From NCBI RefSeq assembly GCF_026212465.1, contig NC_080059.1:22716159-22780158 (forward strand): a stretch of 64,000 nt of DNA, in the 5' to 3' direction. The stretch's first letter is position 1. Each line of letters opens with the position of its first letter. Source of the DNA: Amaranthus tricolor (lineage: Eukaryota > Streptophyta > Magnoliopsida > Caryophyllales > Amaranthaceae). Positions 1-10,335 of the stretch are shown here, one piece after another. The position numbers were made by a program, and so were the translations under genes. The notes under the pieces were generated by a model. The model did no database searches. It had not been told where the DNA came from and saw nothing but the letters and a program-made list of their open reading frames with translations.

Positions 1-2405
1 TTAGATATCAGTTTTATTATTTTTGGGGACAAAATAAATTATACGGCGAAAAATATAGATATATTATCCACCTCATACTGTGATAAGTATGAGTAGGAAA
101 TTAATACCCACGTATGACCACTATGGCCTATGACTCACCTCTCAATCCATTATTCATCATAATAAACCCCTTCCCCTAAGTTATATCTGTAAGATTATTT
201 TTACTACCCTTCCTTTATACCATTATCATCTTCTTCATAACATCTCAAAGAAACACAAATCTGAGATCAATTTCTACCTTTATCTCTTCACAAAGTACAA
301 CAAAAATCTGAAATTTTACCTACCTTCATCTTCTCAAAGTAAATCTAAATAAAAGGCTTTTAATTGAAAAACCCTAAACTCAATTTCAGAAAATTTTCAC
401 TCAAATTTTATGATGTTAGAATCTAATTAAAGTGTTTTGATGATTGTAGCTATTGTAGAAGAAGGAGGACACATCTAATTATCACCATCTCCATCTCTTT
501 TTGGATTAGAAGTAAGTTTTTTTTATGTGTTCTTGATTTTACTTGCAAGTTTATTTAATGGTCAATATATAGGACCTTAAATTGACTTTTAAATTGTTAT
601 GTGCTAGGTTTTTAGAAGGTCTTTTGTTGGAATAATTCTAGCATCAAGAAGGTGCCATTTTGAGGTAGCCATTGAAGAACTAGCAATTGAAGTGAATCTT
701 TGGTTTTGAAGTTTTATGTGACTGTGTGAAAATTGAACTTGCTCAAAAGTAACTCACAAATTAATCTATTTAAGCATAAATTGAATGTTTTGAAGTAGTT
801 TTAAGTTCTTAAATGGTTGTTGATTCATGTATAAAGTTGAGAGTAAATTTCAGTTTATGTGAGCAAGTTCTGTCCGAACCTGTGTTGCTGTTTTTGAGAC
901 AGTTAGAGTACTTACGGGGTTCTGATGTCTTGATGAGATTTGTAGAGCTTCGAGTTGCGGTCGTGTGGGCACTTGCATCCCTCCAAAATGAGTTCGTATG
1001 AGAGAGTTATTTTCAAAATAGTGAAATACCAATAGGCTGTCATGAAAACCAATAATAAGCTTTCTGTTTTGCCATTTTCGAGGATGTTCTAATTGTCTCT
1101 GGGTTTTAATGTCTTCATAAGAATAGTTGAGCTCTACGTCATGGCGCGTAGCCACTTGAATCGCCTCTATACGAGTTCTTATCAGGAAGTTATGACCAAA
1201 TTACTAACAGGTGTCCTGATATGGTACTAAAATGGAATTTATTAAGTGGGATTAGAAACTATAAAATAAATTTGATGTTTAGGGTTATTTATTGGGTATT
1301 TGAGATTAATTTAGGGTTATTATTCTTTCTTTATTGATTGGTATTGTTGAGTTATGATTCTTATTTGAGTAATATGGGGTGTTTGGTTCAAGTATAAATT
1401 TGGGAACATAAGAATTGATTAGGTATTGATTAATTGATATAAGTTGGTTATTGGGATTTAAGAATTGTGTAAAATTAGTTAAACTCCACTGATAGTAGCT
1501 CAAGTTCTTACACGTTGATGGTTGATGATGAATTGATTGGTATTTTAAATGGTGATTGTTGATTTCAAAGAAAATCAATTGAATTATTTTGTTTTATAAT
1601 AAATATTCGATATTGAATAATGTCCGTTTTTGGGAATCGGCAACGGATATTTATATCTGGATTATTGTGAAATCCTATAGCTTGATAATAGGTAATGGTT
1701 ATTCGGATCGGTCTCGAGCCCCCGATCCTGTTTCGTTCTTGCAAGAACCGTATTTTTGGTGATGACGATCACCCGTGTTCTCAGGATTTAGATTAAGCCT
1801 ACTTCCTGACGGTCCATATATGCCCACATTTTAAATCGTTATTACATTATTATTTTTAATGAGTTTTGAATAAATATGTTTGGTATATAAAGTTTTGTTT
1901 GTTTTGCAATGAAAGCATATGTTTCATTTGCCGTATTATTTTGCTATTAACTTGTAAAGTTATAGCCGTATTTTGATTCGTTATGAATTAAAGGTTCATA
2001 GCTGTATTTATGTCGATACCAAACGGTCTTTTAAAAGAGTTTGGATTTGGATAAAATAATGTTTATAAATTGCTACCAAGTGAACAAGGAATTTGATTGG
2101 AGATGTTTGGTAATGACTTGTATATAAATGTAATAGTTTGTTGGAATACTCAACAATTCAATTGTTGATAGTTTTTGATGGGGCCTATCCTTTACGGGGG
2201 ATAGATCCACTTTCAGCTTGCCAACTTTAGTGCGGATGGATGTGCTGCTCCTTTATGTGTCATGTGTTGCGATAGCAAGGACATCGTTTTTGGAAGTTAA
2301 CTTATAATGATATTTTTACAAATCATGTGTCGTAAAAACAAAATTTAAATGAGTTTATAATGTATTAACTTAACTTATAACTGGGTTGTAATTAATTGTA
2401 TTACA
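1..2405. repeat. Non-coding LTR-like remnant
   Basis: No reading frame of substance occurs here on either strand. The stretch has the layout of a long plant Ty3/gypsy LTR: a pyrimidine-rich leader-like part (about 160-480), AT-rich middle, and GC-richer islands at about 1690-1830 and 2170-2290 that resemble in style, not in base-by-base identity, the islands at 53390-53580 and 53690-53760 of the chromovirus LTR in this window. A possible 3' end is the 'attaca' ending at 2405, just before the hAT-type pseudogene. The left end lies outside the window. I see no primer binding site after it. It could instead be unrelated intergenic DNA; confidence is low. Confidence 0.33.
920..1203 (+). repeat. 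Diverged tandem duplication, ~100-bp units 184 bp apart
   Basis: Bases from about 920 to 1019 and from about 1104 to 1203 align without large gaps: both carry 'atgtctt', then a 'gtagagct'/'ttgagctc' block, 'gcacttg'/'gccacttg', 'gagttcgtat'/'gagttcttat' and an 'agttat' end. They look like an old internal duplication in the LTR-like remnant. Neither copy is coding. Confidence 0.5.
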
Positions 2406-3867
2406 GTTATGTAAAGTTTTTAAATAATCTGATATTGGTTGCTGTGGCTATTGAGCCATAGGTCGGATTCAGCCCAGACTTCTATAAGTCTTCCGCTTTG
2501 CTTTATAGATAGTAATATTATACTATTTACGCTGGGTCGGGCTGTTTCAGCATCATTACCACAAGAATCATATAATTTTGACAAAGCTAACCTTAATTGG
2601 GGAGTTTGAAATCTAATTGCTTTAACACTTTTAATTCGACTCTCCCAACGAGTATTAGATAAACACTTAAGAGTAAGTTTGGAAACATTGTCAAGCAAAA
2701 TTTTCCATCTTTTTGTAGAACCAGAAAATAGCGTGTAAAGGCTTTGAACAATTCCAAAGAATGAAATAGCTCTAGTGCAAGAATGTGCCATGCTGCTAAG
2801 AGCTAGATTTAAACTATGACAAGCACAAGGCACATATAATGCTCTCGGGTTCATTTCAAGTAAACGCTTTAGTACCCCTTGGTGCTTTCCCTTCACATTT
2901 GAGCCATTATTTTAACCTTGGCCCCTTATGTCATTAATATTAAGATCAAGAGACTTTAAAGCGTTTTGCAATCCTACAAAAAGTCCTAATCCTGATGTAT
3001 CATCCACCTCTAAAAACTCTAAAAAGTGCTCTTCAATTTTATTTTTGGATATATTCACACAACGTATTATCAAAGTCATTTGCTCTTGATGAACAATATC
3101 CGGGGTATAATCAAGAATTATTGAAAACTATTTAGTTTCTTTGATTGTCTTGATTATAATAATTTTCACGCTATGGGCCAATATAAAAATCATTTCATTT
3201 TGAATGTTATGCCCAAGATAATGATAATGGATTTCACGATTCTTAATGCGTCTAACATGATCTTGCATTATAACATCAAATTCCTCAATCATTTCAACCA
3301 ATCCTAAGAAATTACCATTACTATCTTGATAAAGTTTTTCATTTGATCCTCTCAAAGGCAAATTATGAGTAGCACAACATTTAAAAGCAGAATAAATTCT
3401 TAGTATCACTTGTCTCCATCGTTCTCTCTCTTTTGCAATAGTTTCTTGCAATTTTTTATCAATTGTTTCATTTTTATTCAACCTTACCCTTAACTCATTC
3501 CAAGTAATCATATTATTCATATGTCTATTGCTATTTTTATGTTGTTTGAGTCTCTCACTAATATGTTTCCAATTCTTTAATCCTTCATTTGACAACAAAC
3601 AATTAATACTAACAGATTTGAACAATTGGCAACAAAAACAAAATACTTTATCAATATGTTTAGAATAAACCAACCATTTTCTATCACTAAGCTCACCATT
3701 ACTCAACTTTCTATAAAAATGAGCATACAAAAAACGTCTATTGTAATCATCACGAGGAAAATCAATGTTTGACTCTCTTATAGGCCCCTTCTCAACTAAA
3801 ATGTCTCTTAGTTATTATCAAGATTTGCCCAATTTGAAGGATCATAAATATCCAAATAAGGAGTATT

Positions 3868-4053
3868 ATGATCATTTGGCACATTATTTGGCATATTATC
3901 TCGAATATCATTAGACATATCATTAGGCACATTGTTTGGAATACCATTAAACATATCATTAGGCACATTAGTTCGAATATCATTAGACATATCATTTGAC
4001 ACATCATTTGGCATATCATTTAGCACATCATTTGGCATATCATTTAGCTCATT
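3868..4053 (-). repeat. 12-bp minisatellite encoding (P/S/L)-N-D-(M/V)
   Basis: Imperfect 12-bp units built around 'catatcattt' and 'cacatcattt' run through the hAT-type pseudogene. On the minus strand they encode four-residue units such as PNDM, PNDV and SNDM. The unit is a multiple of three, so it expanded without shifting frame. Confidence 0.75.
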
Positions 4054-4075
4054 ATTAGTGTCATTTTGGACATTA

Positions 4076-4103
4076 TTTTCATTTTCATTTTCATTTTCAT
4101 TTT
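4076..4103. repeat. Hexamer microsatellite (attttc)n
   Basis: About four to five perfect copies of a T-rich hexamer. On the minus strand it encodes alternating Glu-Asn within the pseudogene's acidic tract. Confidence 0.8.
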
Positions 4104-4360
4104 GGTCATCATTGTCATTTGGTGAATTTACTGAGTTAGTCTCATGAGAAACTTCATTTCAAAAAACAATTTTGTGAATAGCACCTTGTTGTGATTTAAT
4201 TAACTCTTCATTACGCTTTCTCTTCTTTCTTTTTGTATTTCTAGATAAATATCTTCTTGGCATCATATATGCAAATTTTAAAGATTCAAACAATAGCACC
4301 TGATATGAAGTATTTCTTTTTCCTTGCAATATCTCTAAGACCTTTAAACTCGACTATAAC

Positions 4361-4598
4361 CTGAAAATTATAAAATTAGTGACATATTTATTAATCTATA
4401 ACAATTATACAGTATACATGATACATTTAAAAATCAAATATCCAGAAAGTCAAAAACATTCCATTAAAAATCAAAAACTTTTAAAAACCTATTCCACTAC
4501 TTGTATACTATTGTCTATTAAAAATCAATATATTAAAATAAGAAATTAATTATATTAAAAACCAATTTCATTTCCCATTCAACAATCAAATAACATAC
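4361..4598 (-). other. Possible 5'UTR intron of the hAT-type pseudogene
   Basis: On the minus strand a GT (complement of 4597-4598) sits in a donor-like 'gtatgtt' context and an AG (complement of 4361-4362) follows a T-rich run, about 95 bases upstream of the ATG. The interval is AT-rich and non-coding, as plant introns are. This rests on splice-site resemblance only. Confidence 0.25.
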
Positions 4599-4739
4599 TT
4601 TCTCAAGCAGGGTCTTCAAAACCCAGTTGACAACAGTGACCAGACGAAGTCACGATTCAAGAACAAAAATACAAAATTCAATTATTTTTTCACCAAAATT
4701 TAGGAACATAACAATTAACACCAAAATATTAGACTTAAA

Positions 4740-6213
4740 CAGAAACGGGAACAACAACAAGATGGGGGGTGAATTGTTGTTGTTACGAGTTTATGCGTTT
4801 TTGCCCTATTTTTGCGGAATTAAATAAAATAAATAAAACTTAAACTTAGAGCGTAATAATGAAAGAGACAACACGAGTTATATGTGGAAACCTTCTAGGC
4901 CTAATTAGAAGGAAAAACCACGACCCCACGGGATTTGTAAATTCTCCACTATGTTTAAGGCAACTCGTTACAATTACATTAAACACCTTGCTTCACTCGA
5001 CGCACATGAACTAGGCCAACTTCTCTTTACTATTGCTTCACTCAAAGCAACAAACTTAGCTTTACTAAAAGCTAAACTTCTTACTAGCTTCACTCAAAGC
5101 TATCAAATTCCCCCTTAGACTCATCCAAGTCTAATTACAAATATCACTCAAAAACCCTTACAAAAAGGATAAAAGTTCTCTAAAATAAAATCAATGAGTT
5201 GCACAAGAAAATATTATAAAATTAAATGGCGTTTTTAAAACAAAATTTTCTTGTAAAAATTCCAAAAATAATAGTATGCTAGAATAAGCACATACGTTTC
5301 ATACTAAGGAACAACCGAATTGATTGCTTATTTATAGAATTAAATTCCCTAATAAAATGGAATATTCCAACCATTATTCCCTTATCCCAAATAATAAGGA
5401 GAGTAATCTGGATCTCAAAGTCCAAGTTAACTTACGGTTATTCTCTGAAAATAGGCAATTAGACTTGACCAACTCAAGTGTACGGTCATTCTAACAATAA
5501 CCACTGTTCCCGATTACTAATAATAGCTTCTGTTCCCTTAAGCAGCAGTTCCCTAGTACTAAATTTAGCTGCAGTTTCTTTTTCCAATTATAACTGCTGG
5601 AACTTTAAACTAAAAAATAGATACGGTTGAGATTTCTAATAATAGGGACGGTTGCTAATTACTAATAATAGGGATGGTTACCTATTTACTAATCTTAGGA
5701 AATGTTTATTCTAAACTTCCACAGAAAAACGGCTGCTATTCCTAAATTTAGTAAATTCAGTTTATTTACTAAATATAAATCCTAAAATAAAGGTTAATTA
5801 AAAACGTCAGATACTTTGGATAAATCTTTGCCAATTAACTTTAATAAATTATAATTGCACCAAATTAACTTTATTTAATACATCAACTAAAAATAAGAAT
5901 ACAATTAATAACAGAAATTTAGTAGACGTATTTTCAGCTGACTTCGACAAAGGAACAGTGCGCTGTCTCCAGTCTCCAGTTTTGTTAGAACATCAAACTT
6001 GGGAACAGTAGACCTCCTGTCTCCATTTTACATCCCAAGCGATATACTCTCCTAACATCTTTTGGATCCTTTTGACATGTACATTTCCATAGACCAAGTC
6101 ATAGGTGCTATCAACGATCATAGTCAAGATCGGATATTGACCTGCACACAATCTCTAAAAACATATTCGTTTAACTAAAGTGTAGTCATCATCAAAACTC
6201 AAGAGTTCCAACA
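4740..6213 (-). mobile_element. Ty1/copia-type LTR (solo or 3' LTR), minus orientation
   Basis: On the minus strand the LTR begins TGTTGGAACTC at 6213, directly after a polypurine tract, and continues with 'ttttgatgatgac', a start common among plant copia elements. Near its far end (4790-4960) is the conserved-looking stretch with 'ccttctaattaggc' on the sense strand, typical of the R/U5 part of such LTRs. The left boundary is uncertain: TG...CA termini fit 4775-6213 (1439 bp), but the hairpin at 4750-4784 suggests the LTR extends to about 4740. No matching second LTR and no copia pol sequence is visible beside it. I see no coding region within; short frames are shadows. Confidence 0.6.
4750..4784. 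other. Perfect 11-bp hairpin with G-rich loop
   Basis: Arms 'aacaacaacaa' (4750-4760) and 'ttgttgttgtt' (4774-4784) are exact reverse complements; the 13-base loop contains six consecutive G (C on the LTR's sense strand). It lies at the downstream end of the minus-strand copia-type LTR, and may be a structural element near the R/U5 end. It could also be a chance property of the CAA/TTG-rich run. Confidence 0.55.
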
Positions 6214-6229
6214 AATTCCCCCTTTTTGG
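6214..6229 (-). other. Polypurine tract of the minus-strand LTR element
   Basis: The minus strand reads 'ccaaaaagggggaatt' immediately before the LTR start, preceded by 'gtttgtcatca'. This is the expected primer site for plus-strand DNA synthesis in a copia element and fixes the LTR orientation. Confidence 0.65.
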
Positions 6230-6888
6230 TGATGACAAACTTTTTAAACAAACTTAAATAAAATTGAGTAAAATCAATATTATAGAGTATGCCAGAGATT
6301 ATATGGAACTTGGCATGTTAAATGATGTTGCATGAACTAAGGGGGAGTAAAGGTTCAATAGTAAAAGGTAAAATGTTACTAAATACTAAGTATGTATTTA
6401 GGGGGAGTATTTCATTTTATTTACATGATTTTAATTATTGTTGCATATATGTATGATTGTACATGTTTTTGAGAGTTGAAAATTAAATTTCTATTTCTTA
6501 AAATTATTTGTTACATATAAATATACAAAAATGAGATTTATAATTAGATACCTTTAATTAATAAAGGATATTTAATTATCTTAAAACAAAATTGTTTGCT
6601 TGATATGTGTTTTGGACGTCAACTATGCATTGAACTCTTGTTCATGAATTTGGTTCTAATCAAATTAGTTTTTAATGAAACTCATGATCATACTCCTTAT
6701 TCACACACTCTTTCACGTTACCAACTCACTCAAACCGATCAAGCTTCACTCACATCAATTGTGCTTTTTCCTAAGTTGTCCAATCAACATTTATTAAATT
6801 ACAAATGCATTGTACCTCATCTCCTTCATATAACATGTGAACCGACCCTTTCCTATTGCATTCCAAACTTTTCTGATTTTGTGAACAG
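6230..6888. other. Orphan non-coding retroelement sequence with PPT-like motifs
   Basis: No coding sequence is supported. The plus strand carries 'gggggagta' twice, at 6341-6349 and 6401-6409 (60 bp apart). Multiplied polypurine tracts of this look are known from the region before the 3' LTR of Sireviruses (Ty1/copia). No LTR follows them, so the piece is a fragment. The stretch just before the primer binding site at 6889 does not resemble the LTR at 8987-10335, so it is not that element's 5' LTR in recognisable form. Confidence 0.45.
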
Positions 6889-6898
6889 TGGTATCAGA
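6889..6898 (+). other. Primer binding site (tRNA-Met type)
   Basis: TGGTATCAGA matches the first ten bases of the common plant retrotransposon site complementary to the 3' end of initiator tRNA-Met; the eleventh and twelfth bases differ. It is preceded by 'aaca' plus one base, as after a 5' LTR, and lies 32 bases before the gag-like ATG at 6930. Confidence 0.6.
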
Positions 6899-6929
6899 CA
6901 TTTTTTTTAAGCTTTCAAACACTCTTTCC

Positions 6930-8225
6930 ATGGCCCCTAAAAGAAAACTCACTCGCTCCTCCACAAAATTTGAAAGAGGAGAATCATCAAAATCCCCAAT
7001 GGATGAACCGATAACTCCATCTATTCCCTCACCCTTAAGTGCTGTGGAAGTACCAAAATCATGGTTTGAAAACCATATGGCATTTAGAAAGTGGATCGAC
7101 GTCTTTAAACAACGTTCTATCTCTTTTGTTGATATCTTGGATTACAATTTCTTTCTCTTTGAGGATTTTGAAATCATTTCTGCTTTTATTGAGTGTACTC
7201 CAGGTAAACTCCTAGACCCAAGATCTGTGTCTTATCCCACATTAGTCAAAATTTTCTACTGTAATCTCTCTTTCATAACTCTTGATGGATTTCCCGCTTT
7301 AAGAAGTTATGTTAAAGGTCAAGACTTGTTATTACAAAAACCCTAATCAACGAGTTGTTTAAATTTTAAAAATGCAAAAGATATATTTGTTTTATCCTCT
7401 CATCTTGATTTTTCTCCTACAAGACAGTTAACCAACAATGGCTTAACTTTGTTTGGAAAACTTCACCATAATTTGATTACCAAAATTGTATTTTCCAAAG
7501 GAACTTCTTGTGAATTAGTTTCTGATTCTCATTTTTGATGTGGAAAATTGCTGCCCGAAAACCGATTGATTATGCTTCTTTAATCATTTCTACTATGAGG
7601 TTTTGTAGTTTTAGTTTCTGAAATTTGGCCCTCCCTTATGCAATTCTTCTTTCACTCATCTTTGATCACTTTAATCTCATTACTAATCTAGAAGAGGTTG
7701 ACTATTCTGGTCCTCAATCTTTCTCCAACAACATTCTGCCTCCTTTAGGGATCTTTAAGGTTGGTGGTAAATATGAGTTATGCACAAATTTATCAGTCAC
7801 AGAGAAAGAGGAGTTACAGAAGTTGCATGGAAAAAAGATAGGCCGGTTGGAACCTCATTCTAAAGAAAGTCATACTACCCATTCTCGTCTCGAGTCACTT
7901 GATTCTGAGGTTTGTGAAATTAAAGTGTCCCTACTCGAACTGCATGACAAAGTGTCCAAATTAACTTCTATGCTAGACACTTTCATGAAAGATATGAAGG
8001 GCATGGTAGTTGAGGAAGTGACTGTAGAAGAAGATGTTGAAGAGGAGCCTGCAGAAAAGGAGAAGGTGTCAAAAGAAGGAAAGGCTACTCAAGAGGGCAA
8101 AGAGGCTGAGGAGGAGAAGGAACAAGAAATTGATGCCACCACCTGCGGTCGAAACTACTCCTGAAACCATTACACCGGTCAAATTAAAGGCTTCCAAGAA
8201 AAGGAAGACAAGGTCTAAGAAGTAG
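6930..8225 (+). pseudogene. Gag-like / 'putative plant transposon protein' pseudogene
   Basis: The ATG at 6930 opens MAPKRKLTRSST, a basic N-terminus typical of this family, and the first frame runs to the stop at 7344-7346. Recognisable segments then continue in other frames: LINELFKF (7343 on), a block ending SCELVSDSHF with TGA at about 7541, a block from WKIAARKPIDYASL to a TGA at about 7620, and a long frame (7625-8164) with LPYAILLSLIFDHF and LGIFKVGGKYELC. A probable coiled coil (residues around SLDSEVCEIKVSLLELHDKV) and a Glu/Lys-rich acidic tail follow. The last frame ends in a basic KKRKTRSKK tail at 8225. At least three frameshifts and two stops make it dead. No zinc knuckle, protease or polymerase is present, so the parent was probably non-autonomous. 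The family name is from recall of similar plant proteins. Confidence 0.6.
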
Positions 8226-8975
8226 CTTCTATGATGGTTAGTTTTTGTAGAAAACAATCCCAACATTTTCATCCCTGTTTACTTTTTGATGAAAGTCAAA
8301 AAGGAAGAGAAATTTATTTAATTATGTTTATGCTTTGCTTTTATGCTTTGTTGCTTATTGCTTTATTGCTTATTAGTTTATGCTTGCTTGCTGTTCGTGC
8401 TTGCTTGTTGTTTTATGCTTATGCTTAGTTGTGTTTGCTTGATGTTTGATTGTTTATCTATTTGATTGTTTGATTATTGTTGATTATTGTTTTAATTGTT
8501 TGATTGTTTCATGTTCCAGTATTGTTTCATGATCATAAATATAAATATTCATGTTCATTCATTAAAGTTCATGTTTATTGTTGCTTGATTAATGTGCATA
8601 ACGTTAAAATTTTGTTTATGTTGTTTGAAAATCATGATACATTTTGTTTTTGAAATATTGATATGATGCTATATTTTAATATTGATAATTATATCTTTGC
8701 ATGTATTGTGATTGGATATTTGTTTACTTGTGATTGTGGATAATGGTTTATTATGTTAATGATTTATTATCCATGCATATATTTTTATTGGTTTATATCT
8801 ATGTTATATCATGTTCACTATTCTGATTTGAAACAGTTTTCAAAGTCTTAAAATTTTCTGTTTAATTATAACTTAACATGTTTTATAAAATATCTAAGTG
8901 ATTGTTCTTATCATGTTTTTCAATTCATTTTAACTTAGTAATATGATTTAGGAAAATATTGTTTTGACTTTCATC
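8226..8975 (+). other. T-rich non-coding spacer of the copia-like element
   Basis: A low-complexity run of 'ttgctt', 'ttgattg' and 'tttatgctt' words (8330-8520) grades into AT-rich sequence before the polypurine tract. No gene is supported. Long T-rich non-coding stretches before the 3' LTR are usual in Sirevirus-like elements. Confidence 0.5.
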
Positions 8976-8986
8976 AAGGGGGAGAT
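8976..8986 (+). other. Polypurine tract before 3' LTR
   Basis: AAGGGGGAGAT follows 'tttcatc' and is abutted by the LTR start TGAAGACTC. It sets the plus orientation of the element that starts at the primer binding site at 6889. Confidence 0.7.
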
Positions 8987-10335
8987 TGAAGACTCAATTC
9001 TCTTAAGTGATGATAACTCAAAACACATATTAAATTAAACAATAAATTAAGTAATTATATCTAGTTGTTAAAGTCGGTCCAAAATCGTATTAAATATTAA
9101 TTGATTAATTGACAAAATTATTTAAGTTTAAAATATATTTAATTGAGATTAAATTAAATGACTTAAGATAATTTACATAAAGTTATATTTAAATTTTGAA
9201 TTTAAATTTAAGCCTTTGAATAAGATTATGTTTGATTAAATAAATGTATGTTTAAGACGTTAAAATACTTAAATTATATTTGTATTTTAAATTTGAGTTT
9301 TGAAATAAACGCGTGCTCAAGATATTTAAATGTTGGAATACATTACACGTTGAATATATTATTACACGGCTTATATTTGAATATTTAAATTTAAATTAGT
9401 TGTTTTGAAATTAAGCTATGCTAATTATAGGCTTTCCTATAAATAAGATGAAAATTTAAATTGACACTAAAAATAGGAAAAGACGATTTAAATTGATTCT
9501 AAAAATAGGAATTAAATTTGAATAAAGTTTTACACGTTGTATTATCTGGTTTTGCTGAAGTTTCAATATCTTGTATGAGTTCTAATGTGGCAGCACAACT
9601 ATGGTTGTTAATAACAAAATACAGCACACAATGACGTAATTATATGAGCTGTCAGTGCAACTTCAGTTTGAGTTAAAGTTCAAGATCTTGAAGACTGATG
9701 CAGATTATCCATATCAACGAAATTGACGAATGAAGCTTTCTTGCTCAACAAGGATATCTTGAGGCGTGACATATATAAATATAAGGCTTCATTCAAGGAT
9801 TAAGATTGCAGCACTTCATACAATTTTCTCTCTTGTTGAATTAAGATCTAAACGTTCATAAAGTATAGTAATTCTTAGTTCATCTAACTCTTAGATTTTG
9901 TAATAGGATTTAGTGTTAAAAACAGTTAGATCTTTCATTGATTAATACGCCTAACCTTAGAATACTTTTTAAAATATTCAACTTGTAATCTCTATTGTGA
10001 GATTGGGATTTTTGCTTTTATTAAGGGAACTTGTAAGACGTTCTTCAAGGGGAAGAACGTGGTTAGAGAAGATAGAGAGATCTTCTAAGTTGTCTTAAAG
10101 TTCATTAATAAGAGGCGTTGAATCCTACAGGTTGGAAGATAACCCATAGGCGGGGAGTAGGCCTTTTAGAGCCGAACCTCGTTAACATATCGTGTGTTAT
10201 TGTTGAAGTTCATTTTTGCACATACGTTATAAATTTATCAATCGACCTAAAACTGTACCAGAAAAGAGTTTTGAAAGGTCACCCAAGCTCTAAAGTTAAC
10301 CTTCCAGACAAAAATTTTAAACGGGCATACTCTCA
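8987..10335 (+). mobile_element. 3' LTR of Sirevirus-like copia element
   Basis: The LTR starts TGAAGACTCAATTC right after the polypurine tract and can end at 'ctca' (10332-10335), giving TG...CA ends and 1349 bp. An R/U5-like part is visible at about 10020-10200 ('gttcttcaaggggaagaacg', 'gaggcgttgaatcctac', 'gccgaacctcgttaac'), a pattern I associate with plant Sirevirus-like LTRs. The next base is already satellite. The right end is the less certain boundary: an earlier CA near 10220 is possible. No genuine gene lies within. Confidence 0.6.

Larger units (their letters stand above)
2420..4266 (-). pseudogene. hAT-related protein pseudogene: TTF zinc finger + DUF4371, C-terminus lost
   Basis: Read on the minus strand from tandem ATG codons at 4264-4266 and 4261-4263. 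The start encodes a basic segment (MMPRRYLSRNTKRKKRKR), followed by an Asn/Asp/Glu-rich tract, the DPSNWANLDN segment and a TTF-type zinc finger (motif CFCCQLF near 3640, paired histidines in LKQHKNSNRH near 3540). The DUF4371 transposase-like core follows ([47 protein letters not shown]). These order and motifs match plant 'zinc finger MYM-type protein 1-like' proteins derived from hAT transposases. Damage: in-frame TGA at 4159-4161, a frameshift near 3810, TAG at 3128-3130 and TAA at 2912-2914. Family homology ends near 2546, so the remaining core and the C-terminal hAT dimerisation domain are missing; the open frame runs on to 2420 through unrelated sequence. Non-functional. Confidence 0.85.

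Noticed and set aside
813..1578. Short open frames on both strands in the LTR-like remnant.
   Set aside because: No family resemblance or plausible codon use; AT-rich chance frames.
4627..4827. Plus-strand frame of 66 codons at the LTR edge.
   Set aside because: Runs across the hairpin and into the LTR; no family resemblance.
4775..6213. Reading the copia-type LTR as plus orientation, using the G-run at 4764-4769 as a polypurine tract.
   Set aside because: The left G-run is the loop of a perfect hairpin, whereas the right edge has a longer purine tract (on the minus strand) directly against a canonical TGTTGGAAC start. Minus orientation fits better, though it is not certain.
6596..6910. Open frame of 104 codons before the primer binding site.
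   Set aside because: Opens with a non-ATG codon, has no recognisable motif, and overlaps the primer binding site and gag-like start.
8034..8428. Three overlapping short frames at the end of the gag-like pseudogene.
   Set aside because: The plus-strand frame to 8225 is the shifted tail of the pseudogene; the minus-strand and later frames are low-complexity shadows.
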